Shown: piece after piece, positions 23,721 to 32,644 of the stretch
Numbering within the stretch: position 1 is the stretch's first letter
Layout of the letters: every line of letters starts with the position of its first letter
Assembly (NCBI GenBank): GCA_902560245.1
Contig: CACELK010000002.1
Span: 1 to 64,000, forward strand
Source of the DNA: an uncultured Pelagibacteraceae bacterium
Lineage (GTDB): Bacteria; Pseudomonadota; Alphaproteobacteria; Pelagibacterales; Pelagibacteraceae
Length of the DNA: 64,000 bases
Direction of reading: 5' to 3'
Translations under genes and position numbers: made by a program
Notes under the pieces: generated by a model
The model's database searches: none
What the model was told of the DNA's origin: nothing
What the model saw: only the letters and a program-made list of their open reading frames with translations

Positions 23721-24394
23721 TGGATTTAGAATTAATGGCAAATAGTTTTCCAAAATTATTAAACGCTGCTGTTATAACTTTAAAACTCTTATCGGCTTCT
23801 TTAGTTATTGGATTGTTTGTTGGATTATTTTTTGCAATTCTGAGATTAAATAAAAATATTTTTCTAAATAAGTTTGCATATGGATACTCTTACGTATTTA
23901 GGGGCACACCTTTATTAGTTCAAATATTTATAATTTATTTTGGCCTGGGTCAGATTGAATACTTAAGATCAACATTTTTATGGGTCATTTTAAAAGAACC
24001 ATACTGGTGTGCAATAATTGCCTTTGCTTTAAACACGGGTGCTTACACATCTGAAATATTAAGATCTGCGTTTCAAACAATTAAACCTGGAATAGTAGAA
24101 GCAGGCAGAAGTTTAGGAATATCAAATAAGATAATTTTCTATAAAATACAAATTCCTATAGCTATTAGACAATCTCTTCCAGCATACGGAAATGAAATAA
24201 TTTTAATGATGAAAGGAACTTCTTTAGCAAGCACTGTTACAATTATGGACTTAACTGGTGTTGCAAAATATATAATTTCCACAACTTTTAAACCGATTGA
24301 GGTCTTTATTGTTGCAGGTGGTATTTATCTATTTATGACTTTTATTATACATAATGTAATTAAATTTTTAGAAAAAAAATATAGTTTTAATTAA
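23720..24394 (+). CDS. Amino-acid ABC transporter permease, HisM-like
   Basis: With ATG at 23720 (overlapping the HisQ-like stop by one base; a TTG at 23717 is the alternative) the protein has 224 residues. It has YVFRGTPLLVQIFIIYFG and the EAA loop VEAGRSLGISNKIIFYKI, typical of the HisM/OccM partner. It should pair with the HisQ-like protein as a heterodimeric channel. No ATP-binding subunit gene follows: the next gene is convergent and overlaps by 4 bp. The ATPase must therefore be encoded elsewhere. Confidence 0.92.
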   Translation: MDLELMANSFPKLLNAAVITLKLLSASLVIGLFVGLFFAILRLNKNIFLNKFAYGYSYVFRGTPLLVQIFIIYFGLGQIEYLRSTFLWVILKEPYWCAIIAFALNTGAYTSEILRSAFQTIKPGIVEAGRSLGISNKIIFYKIQIPIAIRQSLPAYGNEIILMMKGTSLASTVTIMDLTGVAKYIISTTFKPIEVFIVAGGIYLFMTFIIHNVIKFLEKKYSFN

Positions 24395-25542
24395 AGTATA
24401 ACTAAGTCTAGTTTATGATTACCAAGTCTTTCATTGCCATTTTTAGTTACTAAATATGTTTCCCCTAAATTCATAGCTAATTGATTTTCAGAGTCCATTA
24501 ATATCATATGCATAAAAAATATATTTCCTTCCTCAATCACATAAGGGTTTTCAGTATACAGCATAGGCCAGTCCATCCAATTTGGTGAAAAAGTTGCACC
24601 TAAAGAATAACCACAGGCATTCATTCTTGATTTATTGAAACCAAAATCATCAAAAGTTTTTGCATGAGCATCAAAAACTTCTCCAATTTTATTTTGTGGT
24701 TTTAATTTATTTTCACAATTTTTTAATGCTTCTAAACAAGCTTCATGCATCTTCTGATGTTCGGGATCAGCTTTTCCTATAGGAATAGTTCTAAACATTG
24801 CAGAATGATAATGTCTGTATGTTCCAGCCCACTCAATAGTTAATTGATCTTGTTTATTTAAGATTTGTTTTTCAGCTTGATATCGACAAAGAAGAGCGTT
24901 TTTTCCTGAACCAATAATAAATTCATTTGCAGGATAATCGCCACCACCTTCAAATATAACTCTATTCATTTCAGCTAATATCTTAGACTCGCTTACACCT
25001 GCTTTTGCATGTTTCCATACTTCATCTAAAGCTTTATCAGCGAGCTCAGCAGCTTTTTTTACATAAAGAATTTCTTCTTTGGATTTTACAACTCTTAACT
25101 TTGTTATTAAGTCTGACTTATCTTCAACATCACAATAATTTTCTAAAGATTTGTTAAGTCGAAGTGCATTACGACCAGTTAGTCCATAAGCTTCATATTC
25201 AACTCCTAATTTTTTTCCTTTAAGATTTAATTCGTCTAAAATGATTTTAAGATCATCAGTTGGGTTTGATCCATCTTTATCAACCCAAATTTTTATATCT
25301 TCTATGTTTGAAGTATTTTGTGCTTGTCTTAAATCAGGAGCTCTTGTTAAAAGTATTACGTTCCCATTTTTGTCTAAAACTAATGTTTGAAAAAAAACAT
25401 AACCAAAAGTATCGTAGCCAGTTAACCAATACATAGATTCTTGCCTAAACATTAAAAGAGCATCTATATTTTGCTCTTTCATTGAATTCAAAACTTTAGA
25501 TTTTCTTGATTTAAATTCTTCTTCTGAAAAGTGAAGGCCCAT
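24391..25542 (-). CDS. M24-family protein, creatinase/aminopeptidase-P-like with degenerate metal ligands
   Basis: The 383-residue protein has the two-domain M24 plan: an N-terminal creatinase domain (LLMFRQESMYWLTGYDTFGY) and a C-terminal pita-bread domain. In metal-dependent aminopeptidases the ligands are D-D-H-E-E. Here the corresponding places read TIEWAGTYRHYHSAMFRT (E and A in place of the two aspartates), ACGYSLGA (no histidine) and FFMHMIL (H in place of E). Metal catalysis is therefore unlikely, and a creatinase- or ectoine-hydrolase-like amidinohydrolase/amidase activity fits better. It abuts a DUF6165 gene and overlaps the permease gene end. Confidence 0.75.
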   Translation of the reverse strand: MGLHFSEEEFKSRKSKVLNSMKEQNIDALLMFRQESMYWLTGYDTFGYVFFQTLVLDKNGNVILLTRAPDLRQAQNTSNIEDIKIWVDKDGSNPTDDLKIILDELNLKGKKLGVEYEAYGLTGRNALRLNKSLENYCDVEDKSDLITKLRVVKSKEEILYVKKAAELADKALDEVWKHAKAGVSESKILAEMNRVIFEGGGDYPANEFIIGSGKNALLCRYQAEKQILNKQDQLTIEWAGTYRHYHSAMFRTIPIGKADPEHQKMHEACLEALKNCENKLKPQNKIGEVFDAHAKTFDDFGFNKSRMNACGYSLGATFSPNWMDWPMLYTENPYVIEEGNIFFMHMILMDSENQLAMNLGETYLVTKNGNERLGNHKLDLVIL

Positions 25543-25932
25543 TTAATAATTAGTATACTCTTTAATTTCTTTGATTGTAGATCCTGTATGATTATTGATC
25601 TCTAATTTAATTTTTGCACGATCATCATTCAGAAAATGGACATCTCTTGAAAGTTTAATAAACTTTTCCCCAAAATCATTATCCTTTTCACATTGTCTTT
25701 TGTCATCTTCAATAATCCAAAGCTTTGCGTTTATTTTTTTTAGTGATTGATAAAGATTATTGATTTTATCATCAGATTTAATATTTTTTTTATATTGATC
25801 TTTTAAAATAGAATGTTCTTTATTGATAAACTTTAGCTTTTGAGGATCTTTTATCTTTTCCTGTTTGATCTCTAAAATTGAAATCTTATCTAAGAGCTCT
25901 CCAAACGAAACTTCAATTATAATTTTATTCAT
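25543..25932 (-). CDS. DUF6165-like coiled-coil protein
   Basis: The 129-residue protein is soluble, highly charged and mostly helical. The N-terminal IIEVSFGELLDKISILEIKQ and the following heptad-like helices resemble proteins labelled DUF6165 as I remember them. Those often sit beside lipopolysaccharide glycosyltransferase genes, and here a GT9 heptosyltransferase-like gene diverges 32 bp away. The stop codon is immediately next to the M24 start codon. The function is unknown. Confidence 0.65.
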   Translation of the reverse strand: MNKIIIEVSFGELLDKISILEIKQEKIKDPQKLKFINKEHSILKDQYKKNIKSDDKINNLYQSLKKINAKLWIIEDDKRQCEKDNDFGEKFIKLSRDVHFLNDDRAKIKLEINNHTGSTIKEIKEYTNY

Positions 25933-25964
25933 AAAAATTTATATTATGCTAAGTTGTTTAAAAT

Positions 25965-26903
25965 ATGTCTAATATTTTAATTATCAAACATGGTTCTTTA
26001 GGAGATATAGCCCAAGCAAGCGGTGCAATTCAAGATATATTTGAAAATCATAAAAATTCTAAAATACACCTTTTAACCACAAAACCATATTTTGAACTAT
26101 TTAAAATGAATCCATTTATAAACGAGGTCATTTTAGACAAAAGATTATCAAGGTTTAATCTTATCTATCTTTTTTCTCTTATGAGAAAACTAAAGAGTTT
26201 TAAATTTATTAAAGTTTATGATTTACAAAATTCGTCGAGAACAAACTTTTATAAAAGAATCCTATTTCCAAATTCAAATTTAGATAAATGGTCCAGTTCA
26301 GATACAACTTTACCAAAAGGCACAAATAAAGAAGAATTTGATAAAAAATCAGTTTTAGAACGTTTTGATCATCAACTTAAAACTTCTAGTTTATCAACAA
26401 AAAATACAATGAAACCAAATTTTAACTGGTCTTGTTCAGATATTGGTGAAATAATAAATAAATTTAATTTAAAAAAATATATACTTTTATTTCCTTTTTG
26501 CTCACCACATCTAACAAAAAAAAAATGGCCTTATTATAACAAGCTAATAAATTTAATAAAAAATAATTATAAAGACGAATATAAAATCTTGATTGCTCCA
26601 GGTCCCACTGAATTAAATGATGCTAAAAATTTTGATGCAATAAATATATTAGATAATGAAAAAGCATTGGATATTTCTCAACTTTCTTCATTAATAAAAG
26701 GTAGCAGTTTTGTAATTGCAAATGATACAGGTCCAGCACATATGGCGGCCCACTTGTTATCTAAAGGTTTAGCCCTTTTTGGATCGCACACAACAGCGTA
26801 TAAGGTAAGCATTGAGAGAGAAAATTTTAAAGCTGTTCAGGTCGAGGATTTAAACAAACTAAGTCCAGAAAAAGTTTTTGAATATATAATCGAAAGAATT
26901 TAA
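25965..26903 (+). CDS. Glycosyltransferase family 9 (heptosyltransferase-like)
   Basis: The 312-residue GT-B enzyme has the GT9 N-terminus ILIIKHGSLGDIAQASG, a LFPFCSPHLTKKKWP segment, and the C-terminal ANDTGPAHMAAHLLSKGLA motif that binds the ADP-heptose phosphates. It is predicted to add heptose or a related sugar to lipopolysaccharide core at the cytoplasmic face of the inner membrane. The 3' end overlaps the convergent membrane-protein gene by 4 bp. Confidence 0.88.
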   Translation: MSNILIIKHGSLGDIAQASGAIQDIFENHKNSKIHLLTTKPYFELFKMNPFINEVILDKRLSRFNLIYLFSLMRKLKSFKFIKVYDLQNSSRTNFYKRILFPNSNLDKWSSSDTTLPKGTNKEEFDKKSVLERFDHQLKTSSLSTKNTMKPNFNWSCSDIGEIINKFNLKKYILLFPFCSPHLTKKKWPYYNKLINLIKNNYKDEYKILIAPGPTELNDAKNFDAINILDNEKALDISQLSSLIKGSSFVIANDTGPAHMAAHLLSKGLALFGSHTTAYKVSIERENFKAVQVEDLNKLSPEKVFEYIIERI

Positions 26904-27316
26904 GTATAGATTTTATCAGATAGACCGTAGCACAAAATAGCACTCAATAAAGTCAGAACTCCAGGTGCAATAATGCCTTCAATTGAAGTTTTTTCATTTG
27001 TTCCTAAATTTCCTTTTTTATGTGACCAAATTGCAAATACGAAAGCAGCTGCATTTTGTAAAAATATTAAATTAAAAAAAGCCCAAGTATTTTCTAATCC
27101 ATCTGGTCTAACAAATCCAACATAGATAGCCATTAAAACTGATCCAACAAAAATGGAACCAAAAAATCTTGTCATAATTGCTGCACCATCTCCCATTCCA
27201 TACTGGTCTACAAATTTTTTAGTAGTGAATAAGCATCTAAACGCATAAAAAGCAAAAGCAGCAAAGTGCACTAAGAATATTATAAGATAAATTATTCCAT
27301 TAAATTTAGCGATCAT
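26900..27316 (-). CDS. Membrane protein with four predicted helices, unknown function
   Basis: The 138-residue protein has hydrophobic segments at about residues 8-28, 46-66, 78-98 and 113-132, with a GMGDGAAIMTRFFGSIF stretch between helices 1 and 2. No catalytic motif or family is recognised. It is encoded 12 bp downstream of a GT4 glycosyltransferase on the same strand, so it may be cotranscribed. Single amino-acid replacements would not be informative without relatives. Confidence 0.6.
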   Translation of the reverse strand: MIAKFNGIIYLIIFLVHFAAFAFYAFRCLFTTKKFVDQYGMGDGAAIMTRFFGSIFVGSVLMAIYVGFVRPDGLENTWAFFNLIFLQNAAAFVFAIWSHKKGNLGTNEKTSIEGIIAPGVLTLLSAILCYGLSDKIYT

Positions 27317-27328
27317 AAAAACATACTA

Positions 27329-28411
27329 TCACAAAATTTTAAAATATTGTTTAATAATATTGTCCCATTCAAATTTTTTCGCAAATTCTTTAGTTTTATT
27401 TATAAAAGTTTTATAGGAATTATTTTTTAATATTAAATCTATGCTAGAATAAATCTCCTCTAGGTTATTGCCATCGCAAATTAAGCCTGTTTCATTATGC
27501 TTTATTGCGTCAGCCTCTCCACCATCTTTACCACCAATTGAAGGTAAACCATGTTGGGCAGCTTCAATATAAGCTATTCCAAACCCTTCTACAGACTTTT
27601 TATAAACAATTGACGGCATTACAAAGATATTAGATTTTACTAGTAATGCATTTTTTAATTCCTTAGTAATATTTTTTAAAAATAAAACATGATTTTCTAA
27701 GTTAAGTTCCTTTACAAGGTTTTTAATATTTTCTTCTTCTTCTCCGTAACCAATACAAACATAAAAAATATTTGGATATAATTGTTTCAAATTCCTTAAT
27801 GACATAATAATTTTTTCATGATTTTTCCTTTTTTCAAATCTTGAAACAGTTATCAATCTAGGACTTTTATTTTGAAATAAATTTTCTGCCTCCTCTAAAG
27901 ATTTTGGATCTATTTCTTTTAATGGTTCTACACCTGGATTAATTACTATTATTTTATCATTATTTACGCCACAATTAATAGCAAGATTTTTAGTAAATTG
28001 TGAATTTGAAACTACATAATCAACATTATTTAAAACTTTTAAAACTCTTTTATTTAATAAACTTCCCTTTTGGTGATTAATTTCTTTTGAATGAATTAAG
28101 CAAATTTTTTTTTTATTTGTATTTATTAATTCTAAACTTTTCCAATGATCAGCAATAACTCCCTTAATATTTTTATTATTTTTTAAAAAATCGTTTACAA
28201 GATATGCTTTCCTGTACTTTCTAATAATCTTCGGGCCACCAATTCTCTCAATTGAAAAAGAAACCGATTTATCAATATCTTTATTTTTATCACTTTCATC
28301 TGCAAAAACTTTGACCATATAATTTTTTGAAATTGTATTTGTAAGGCCCCACATTAAACTTTGCATACCTCCAGTGTCTGGAGGAAAGGATCTTGTTACG
28401 ATAAGATACAT
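27329..28411 (-). CDS. Glycosyltransferase family 4
   Basis: The 360-residue GT-B enzyme has the N-terminal TRSFPPDTGGMQSLMWGL acceptor-side loop, RLITVSRFEKRKNHEKII, and the C-terminal nucleotide-sugar motif E-x7-E in VEGFGIAYIEAAQHGLPSI. It probably transfers a sugar to a surface glycolipid or LPS. Its ATG shares a base with the stop of the upstream thioredoxin-like gene, so the two are coupled although functionally unrelated. Confidence 0.88.
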   Translation of the reverse strand: MYLIVTRSFPPDTGGMQSLMWGLTNTISKNYMVKVFADESDKNKDIDKSVSFSIERIGGPKIIRKYRKAYLVNDFLKNNKNIKGVIADHWKSLELINTNKKKICLIHSKEINHQKGSLLNKRVLKVLNNVDYVVSNSQFTKNLAINCGVNNDKIIVINPGVEPLKEIDPKSLEEAENLFQNKSPRLITVSRFEKRKNHEKIIMSLRNLKQLYPNIFYVCIGYGEEEENIKNLVKELNLENHVLFLKNITKELKNALLVKSNIFVMPSIVYKKSVEGFGIAYIEAAQHGLPSIGGKDGGEADAIKHNETGLICDGNNLEEIYSSIDLILKNNSYKTFINKTKEFAKKFEWDNIIKQYFKIL

Positions 28412-28968
28412 TAATTATTTATCCACTTAATATTACAACCCATGCTTGGAATTTGATTTTCAGGACCATTTCCAGTACTAGCAATTTTTTTCATTGCTAA
28501 ATATAAATCACTTTCCCCATCTTCAATTGGTTTAAGTTCTTTTAATTCTCTTATTCTTCCCCTGTACTGCAATTCTAAATTTTTGTTATAACCAAAGAAA
28601 TCTGGAGTACAAACTGCACCGTAGCCTTTTGCAACTTCTTGAGTTTCATCAAATAAGTAAGGGAAGTTGAAATTATGATTTTTTGAAAATTTAATCATAT
28701 TATCAAATGAGTCTTCCGGATAATTTTTTACATCGTTTGAGCAGATTGCTACTGATTTAATTCCGTTATCTTCTAATTTTTTACAGTCTTCGACAATATT
28801 TTGTATTACGGCTTTAACGTAGGGACAATGATTACATATGAACATTATCAATGTTCCATTTTCACCTTTGATGTCATTTAGTGAAATGACTTTGTTATCT
28901 GTTGATTTTAATTCGAAGTTATCTGCCTTTTTACCGAAATCACATATTGGAGTTTTGGTTAATGCCAT
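28411..28968 (-). CDS. Thioredoxin-fold AhpC/TSA-like protein
   Basis: The 185-residue soluble protein has the redox motif ICNHCPYVKA (C45 and C48), a thioredoxin-like C-x-x-C at the place of the peroxiredoxin active site, and a later CTPDFFGYN segment. Members of this family are annotated as thioredoxin-family or peroxiredoxin-like proteins and are thought to reduce disulfides or peroxides. There is no signal peptide, so it should be cytoplasmic. It is divergent from the gamma-carbonic anhydrase gene with 19 bp between the start codons. Confidence 0.85.
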   Translation of the reverse strand: MALTKTPICDFGKKADNFELKSTDNKVISLNDIKGENGTLIMFICNHCPYVKAVIQNIVEDCKKLEDNGIKSVAICSNDVKNYPEDSFDNMIKFSKNHNFNFPYLFDETQEVAKGYGAVCTPDFFGYNKNLELQYRGRIRELKELKPIEDGESDLYLAMKKIASTGNGPENQIPSMGCNIKWINN

Positions 28969-28987
28969 GTTAAGTATTATATAAAGT

Positions 28988-29500
28988 ATGTTTTACGATT
29001 TGGAAAATAAAAAACCAAAAAATTCTGGCGAAAATTGGGTCGCACCAAATGCTACGATAATTGGAGATGTAACGTTAGAAAAAAATACAAGCATTTGGTT
29101 TAATGCAACTTTAAGAGGTGATATCGAAAACATACATATAGGCGAGGGATCAAACGTTCAAGATGGAAGTGTTTTACATACAGATCCTGGTTATCCTCTT
29201 AAAATTGGAAAAAATGTAACAGTTGGACACATGGTAATGCTTCATGGATGTACGATAGGGGATAACAGTTTGATTGGAATAGGGGCTGTAATTTTAAATA
29301 ATGCTAAGATTGGAAGAAATTGTATCATTGGTGCAAAAGCTTTAATTACTGAAAATAAAGAAATTCCAGATAACTCATTAGTTATTGGTTCACCCGGAAA
29401 AGTTGTAAGAGAAGTTACTGAAGAAGAAAAAAAAGCTGTATTTGAAAATACCAAACATTATCAGGACAATTGGAAAAAATACTCAAAATCTATATTTTAA
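28988..29500 (+). CDS. Gamma-class carbonic anhydrase-like protein
   Basis: The 170-residue left-handed beta-helix protein is built of hexapeptide repeats. The zinc histidines of the gamma-CA fold are present at H64 (QDGSVLHTD), H81 and H86 ([15 protein letters not shown]), with the R-G-D at about residues 43-45 and Q58. It is predicted to be a cytoplasmic trimer that hydrates CO2 or is an inactive homologue. Many such proteins lack the Cam proton-shuttle loop, and so does this one. The tautomerase gene follows 5 bp downstream. Confidence 0.88.
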   Translation: MFYDLENKKPKNSGENWVAPNATIIGDVTLEKNTSIWFNATLRGDIENIHIGEGSNVQDGSVLHTDPGYPLKIGKNVTVGHMVMLHGCTIGDNSLIGIGAVILNNAKIGRNCIIGAKALITENKEIPDNSLVIGSPGKVVREVTEEEKKAVFENTKHYQDNWKKYSKSIF

Positions 29501-29505
29501 TCTTT

Positions 29506-29949
29506 ATGCCAACTTATACAGTAACAAGCTCAAACTTTCATTTAACCTCAAAACAACAAAAAAATTTAGCAGAAGGAATTACCAAAGTTCATAATGTTGT
29601 AACGGGTGCAAATACGTATTTCGCTCAAGTAATATTTAATAAAACAAAAAAAAATAATCATTTTATGGGAGGTAAAAAAGTAAAAGAACCATCAATATTT
29701 TTACTTGGTCAAATTAGAGCTGGAAGAACTAAAAATGTAAAAGATAAATTAATATCAGAATTAAAAAATATTTTAGTAAAAAAATCAAAATTGGATGAAA
29801 CTCAAGTATGGGTTTATATTAATGATTTACCACCCTCACAAATGATAGAATATGGAGCTGTTTTACCCGAGTCTGGTAAAGAGAGTGAATGGTTTAAAAA
29901 TTTATCCTCAAAATTAAAAAAGAAACTATCAAATATAGAAAAAAATTAA
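29506..29949 (+). CDS. cis-3-chloroacrylate dehalogenase-like tautomerase
   Basis: With ATG at 29506 the product starts MPTYTV, so after methionine removal Pro1 is the N-terminal catalytic base of the tautomerase superfamily. In this numbering H28, R70, R73, Y103 and E114 are all present (ITKVH, QIRAGR, WVYIND, MIEYG). These are the six residues established for cis-CaaD, at identical positions, and a total length of about 147 residues also matches. An upstream in-frame TTG (29470) would destroy Pro1 and is rejected. The real substrate may be a natural acrylate or enol acid. The convergent gene overlaps by 4 bp. Confidence 0.85.
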   Translation: MPTYTVTSSNFHLTSKQQKNLAEGITKVHNVVTGANTYFAQVIFNKTKKNNHFMGGKKVKEPSIFLLGQIRAGRTKNVKDKLISELKNILVKKSKLDETQVWVYINDLPPSQMIEYGAVLPESGKESEWFKNLSSKLKKKLSNIEKN

Positions 29950-30545
29950 GGAACTAACCAAGCATTTTTATTGGTTTCTAAATCAAACTTCGCTCTTCTA
30001 TGTCCTTTAGCAGCTAAATAAAGCCATTCAATAGATTTAATTTTACATTTAATTACGGTAAAATTTTTATAACCTTCTTCACTTTGCTCCATTGTATAAT
30101 CAAAATCTTCTAACTTAGATATCATGCCAGATGTCGGTTTTTCCGATTTAGTTCCTGGAGGACTATCAGTTAAATAGCACCTTCTACTTATATGTTGAGT
30201 TTTTTTCCAAGACTCCTCAGTTATTAGATTTTGATTGTTGATTTCACAATCAACCTTAACTCTTAATTGAATCTTTTCTTCTTTATCATAGAAAAGTAAA
30301 GAAGCTTTGTTATTCTTCTTTAAAATATCTACTTTCGGTGATCTAAGATCAGTATGAAACTGTAATAAATTATTTCCTCTGTCTGATTTTCTTAAAACAA
30401 CTATTCGTCCATCAATTTCATTTTGATTTGAGCACATGAAGACTGGAATTCTAAATGGTGACGCTCTGTTAGTCACTGCATCATCTAGCATTGACCAATA
30501 TTTATTTTGAATTTCATCTAAATTTTCATAGTATGCTGGTTGCAT
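29946..30545 (-). CDS. Pyridoxamine 5'-phosphate oxidase-like flavin protein
   Basis: The 199-residue split-barrel protein has IPVFMCSNQNEIDGRIVVLR and LLQFHTDLRSPKV, segments of the PNPOx/Alr4036-like FMN-binding family, then KASLLFYDKEEKIQLRVK in the barrel core. It lacks enough of the PdxH signature at the C-terminus to call PdxH itself. It probably binds FMN and oxidises or reduces a small molecule. It lies 6 bp downstream of the beta-hydroxyacid dehydrogenase gene on the same strand. Confidence 0.78.
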   Translation of the reverse strand: MQPAYYENLDEIQNKYWSMLDDAVTNRASPFRIPVFMCSNQNEIDGRIVVLRKSDRGNNLLQFHTDLRSPKVDILKKNNKASLLFYDKEEKIQLRVKVDCEINNQNLITEESWKKTQHISRRCYLTDSPPGTKSEKPTSGMISKLEDFDYTMEQSEEGYKNFTVIKCKIKSIEWLYLAAKGHRRAKFDLETNKNAWLVP

Positions 30546-30551
30546 ACAAAA

Positions 30552-31421
30552 CTACTTTCTGAATCTCTTAATTAAACTAGAAGTGTCCCAACGTTTACCA
30601 CCCATAGCTTGAACCTCTTCATAATATTTATCAACAAGTTCAGTAACCGGCAATAACGAACCATTGTTTTTAGCTTCATCCATTGCAATTCTTAAATCTT
30701 TTCTCATCCAATCAACCGCAAAACCAAAATCAAACTTATCATCAATCATTGTTTTGTATCTATTTTCCATTTGCCAAGATTGCGCAGCACCTTTTGAAAT
30801 AACTTCTATGACATCCTCCATATTTAATCCAGCTTTAAGGCCAAAGTTAATTCCTTCTGAAAGTGCTTGAACAAGACCACCAATACAAATCTGATTAACC
30901 ATTTTTGCCAACTGTCCATTACCTGCTTTACCAAGCAATTTCATTTTTTTACTGTAACAATTTATGACATCTTTAGCTTTTTCGTAATCTTTCTGGTCAC
31001 CACCTATCATTACTGTTAGTGTTCCATTTTCTGCACCAGCCTGTCCACCAGAAACAGGCGCATCTAAAAATCCCCAACCATGAGCCTTTGAAGATTGATA
31101 TAATTTTTTTGCAATTTCTGCAGAAGCAGTAGTATTATCAATATGAATAGCTCCTTTTTTTATCGTGTTGTAAATTCCATCTGCACCGATAGTTACTTCT
31201 GCAAGATCATAATCGTTACCAACACAAGTAAAAACAAAATCAGCTCCTTTTGCAGCATTTGAGGGAGTATCTTCTTTTGAACCTTTGTATTCTGTCAGCC
31301 ACTTATCAGCTTTAGAAGTTGTACGATTATAAACAGTTACATTGTGCCCAGCTTTTGATATATATCCAGCCATCGGATAACCCATGACACCAAGACCAAT
31401 AAAAGCAACCTTACAAGACAT
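30552..31421 (-). CDS. Beta-hydroxyacid dehydrogenase (3-hydroxyisobutyrate dehydrogenase/tartronate semialdehyde reductase family)
   Basis: The 289-residue NAD(P)-dependent enzyme has FIGLGVMGYPMAGYISKAGH (nucleotide binding), DAPVSGGQAGAENGTL (substrate-binding loop), and GNGQLAKMVNQ with the catalytic lysine. These are the three signatures of the family that includes MmsB and GlxR. The exact hydroxyacid is not decidable. Its start codon at 31421 and the divergent MFS start at 31427 are only 5 bp apart. Confidence 0.88.
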   Translation of the reverse strand: MSCKVAFIGLGVMGYPMAGYISKAGHNVTVYNRTTSKADKWLTEYKGSKEDTPSNAAKGADFVFTCVGNDYDLAEVTIGADGIYNTIKKGAIHIDNTTASAEIAKKLYQSSKAHGWGFLDAPVSGGQAGAENGTLTVMIGGDQKDYEKAKDVINCYSKKMKLLGKAGNGQLAKMVNQICIGGLVQALSEGINFGLKAGLNMEDVIEVISKGAAQSWQMENRYKTMIDDKFDFGFAVDWMRKDLRIAMDEAKNNGSLLPVTELVDKYYEEVQAMGGKRWDTSSLIKRFRK

Positions 31422-31426
31422 TAATA

Positions 31427-32635
31427 ATGTTTAATAAATTAAGTTTAAAAGTAATTATATTTGGTTTTATTTTTACATTTTTTTCTAGTTTTGGACAGAG
31501 TTTTTTTTTAGGTATCTTTAACGAAAGTATAAGAAATGAACTATTTATTTCTCATGGACAATTTGGCTCAATTTACGCATCAGCAACTTTATTAAGCAGT
31601 TTTGTACTTATTTGGCTAGGGAAAAAAATTGACGATATAAATATATCAAAATTTGCTTTTTTGGTGATTTTACTTTTATCATTTTCAAGTTTTTTCTTTT
31701 CAAAAATTTCTTCAATTACTTTACTTTTTATATCTATTTTTTTTATGAGGTTTTCAGGTCAAGGAATGATGTCTCTTACTGCCACAACTACAATTTCTCG
31801 TTACTTTACTAAATCTAGAGGCAAAGCTTTAAGCACTGGATGGTTTGGTCTTTCTGCAGCAGAATTTATTTTACCAGTTTTGATGATCTATTTATTAATT
31901 AAAATAGATTGGAGAACTATTTGGGTTTATATATCACTATTGGTTTTAATTATTCTTCCAGTTATATCATTTTACTTATTGAAAAATCTTAATTTTGATT
32001 CAAGAGAACAAACTTCCGAAACAATTATTAAAGATCAAAATATAAAAAGCTGGAAAAGATCTGATGTTTTACGAGATTATAGATTTTATATAATTTGCAT
32101 GAACATGTTGGCTATGCCTTGGATTGCTACAGGAGTTTTTGTATATCAATCATTTATTTTGAGTTCAAAAGGTTGGGGCCCTTACATTATTGCACAATCC
32201 TTTATGATTTACTCTATTACATCTGTAATAACCCTTTTTATTGCAGGCATATTAGTAGACAAGTTCACCAGTAGAAAAATAATTGTATATATGAATATTC
32301 CTTTTTTATTAGCATCTTTTGTTTTGTACTTTTTTGAGAGTCCATTTTCTTCTTTCGTATTTTTTAGTTTACTTGGTATATCTAATGGTTTTGCTAATGT
32401 ATTAGGTTCATCAACCTGGGCCGAGATTTATGGTGTAAAATTTATTGGCTCCATTAAATCTTTAACAACAGCATTAATGGTTTTTGCGACAGCTTTTGGA
32501 ACTGCATTATTTGGTTTTTTAATAGATAAGGGCTTATCCATAGAGCAGATCTCAATTGTATCTGGATCTTACATGGTAGTTTCAATAATTGCCGTTTTTC
32601 TAATCAGAAAAAAATTAAATCCAGTTTTTTTATAA
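31427..32635 (+). CDS. Major facilitator superfamily transporter
   Basis: The 402-residue protein has about twelve membrane helices arranged as two six-helix halves, with a WLGKKIDD segment in the loop 2-3 position, SRYFTKSRGKALSTGWFG before helix 5 and an AGILVDKFTSRKI repeat in the second half. It looks like the MCT/OFA-type branch that moves organic anions, but the substrate is open. The start codon is 5 bp from the divergent dehydrogenase start. Confidence 0.85.
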   Translation: MFNKLSLKVIIFGFIFTFFSSFGQSFFLGIFNESIRNELFISHGQFGSIYASATLLSSFVLIWLGKKIDDINISKFAFLVILLLSFSSFFFSKISSITLLFISIFFMRFSGQGMMSLTATTTISRYFTKSRGKALSTGWFGLSAAEFILPVLMIYLLIKIDWRTIWVYISLLVLIILPVISFYLLKNLNFDSREQTSETIIKDQNIKSWKRSDVLRDYRFYIICMNMLAMPWIATGVFVYQSFILSSKGWGPYIIAQSFMIYSITSVITLFIAGILVDKFTSRKIIVYMNIPFLLASFVLYFFESPFSSFVFFSLLGISNGFANVLGSSTWAEIYGVKFIGSIKSLTTALMVFATAFGTALFGFLIDKGLSIEQISIVSGSYMVVSIIAVFLIRKKLNPVFL

Positions 32636-32644
32636 AAAAACATC

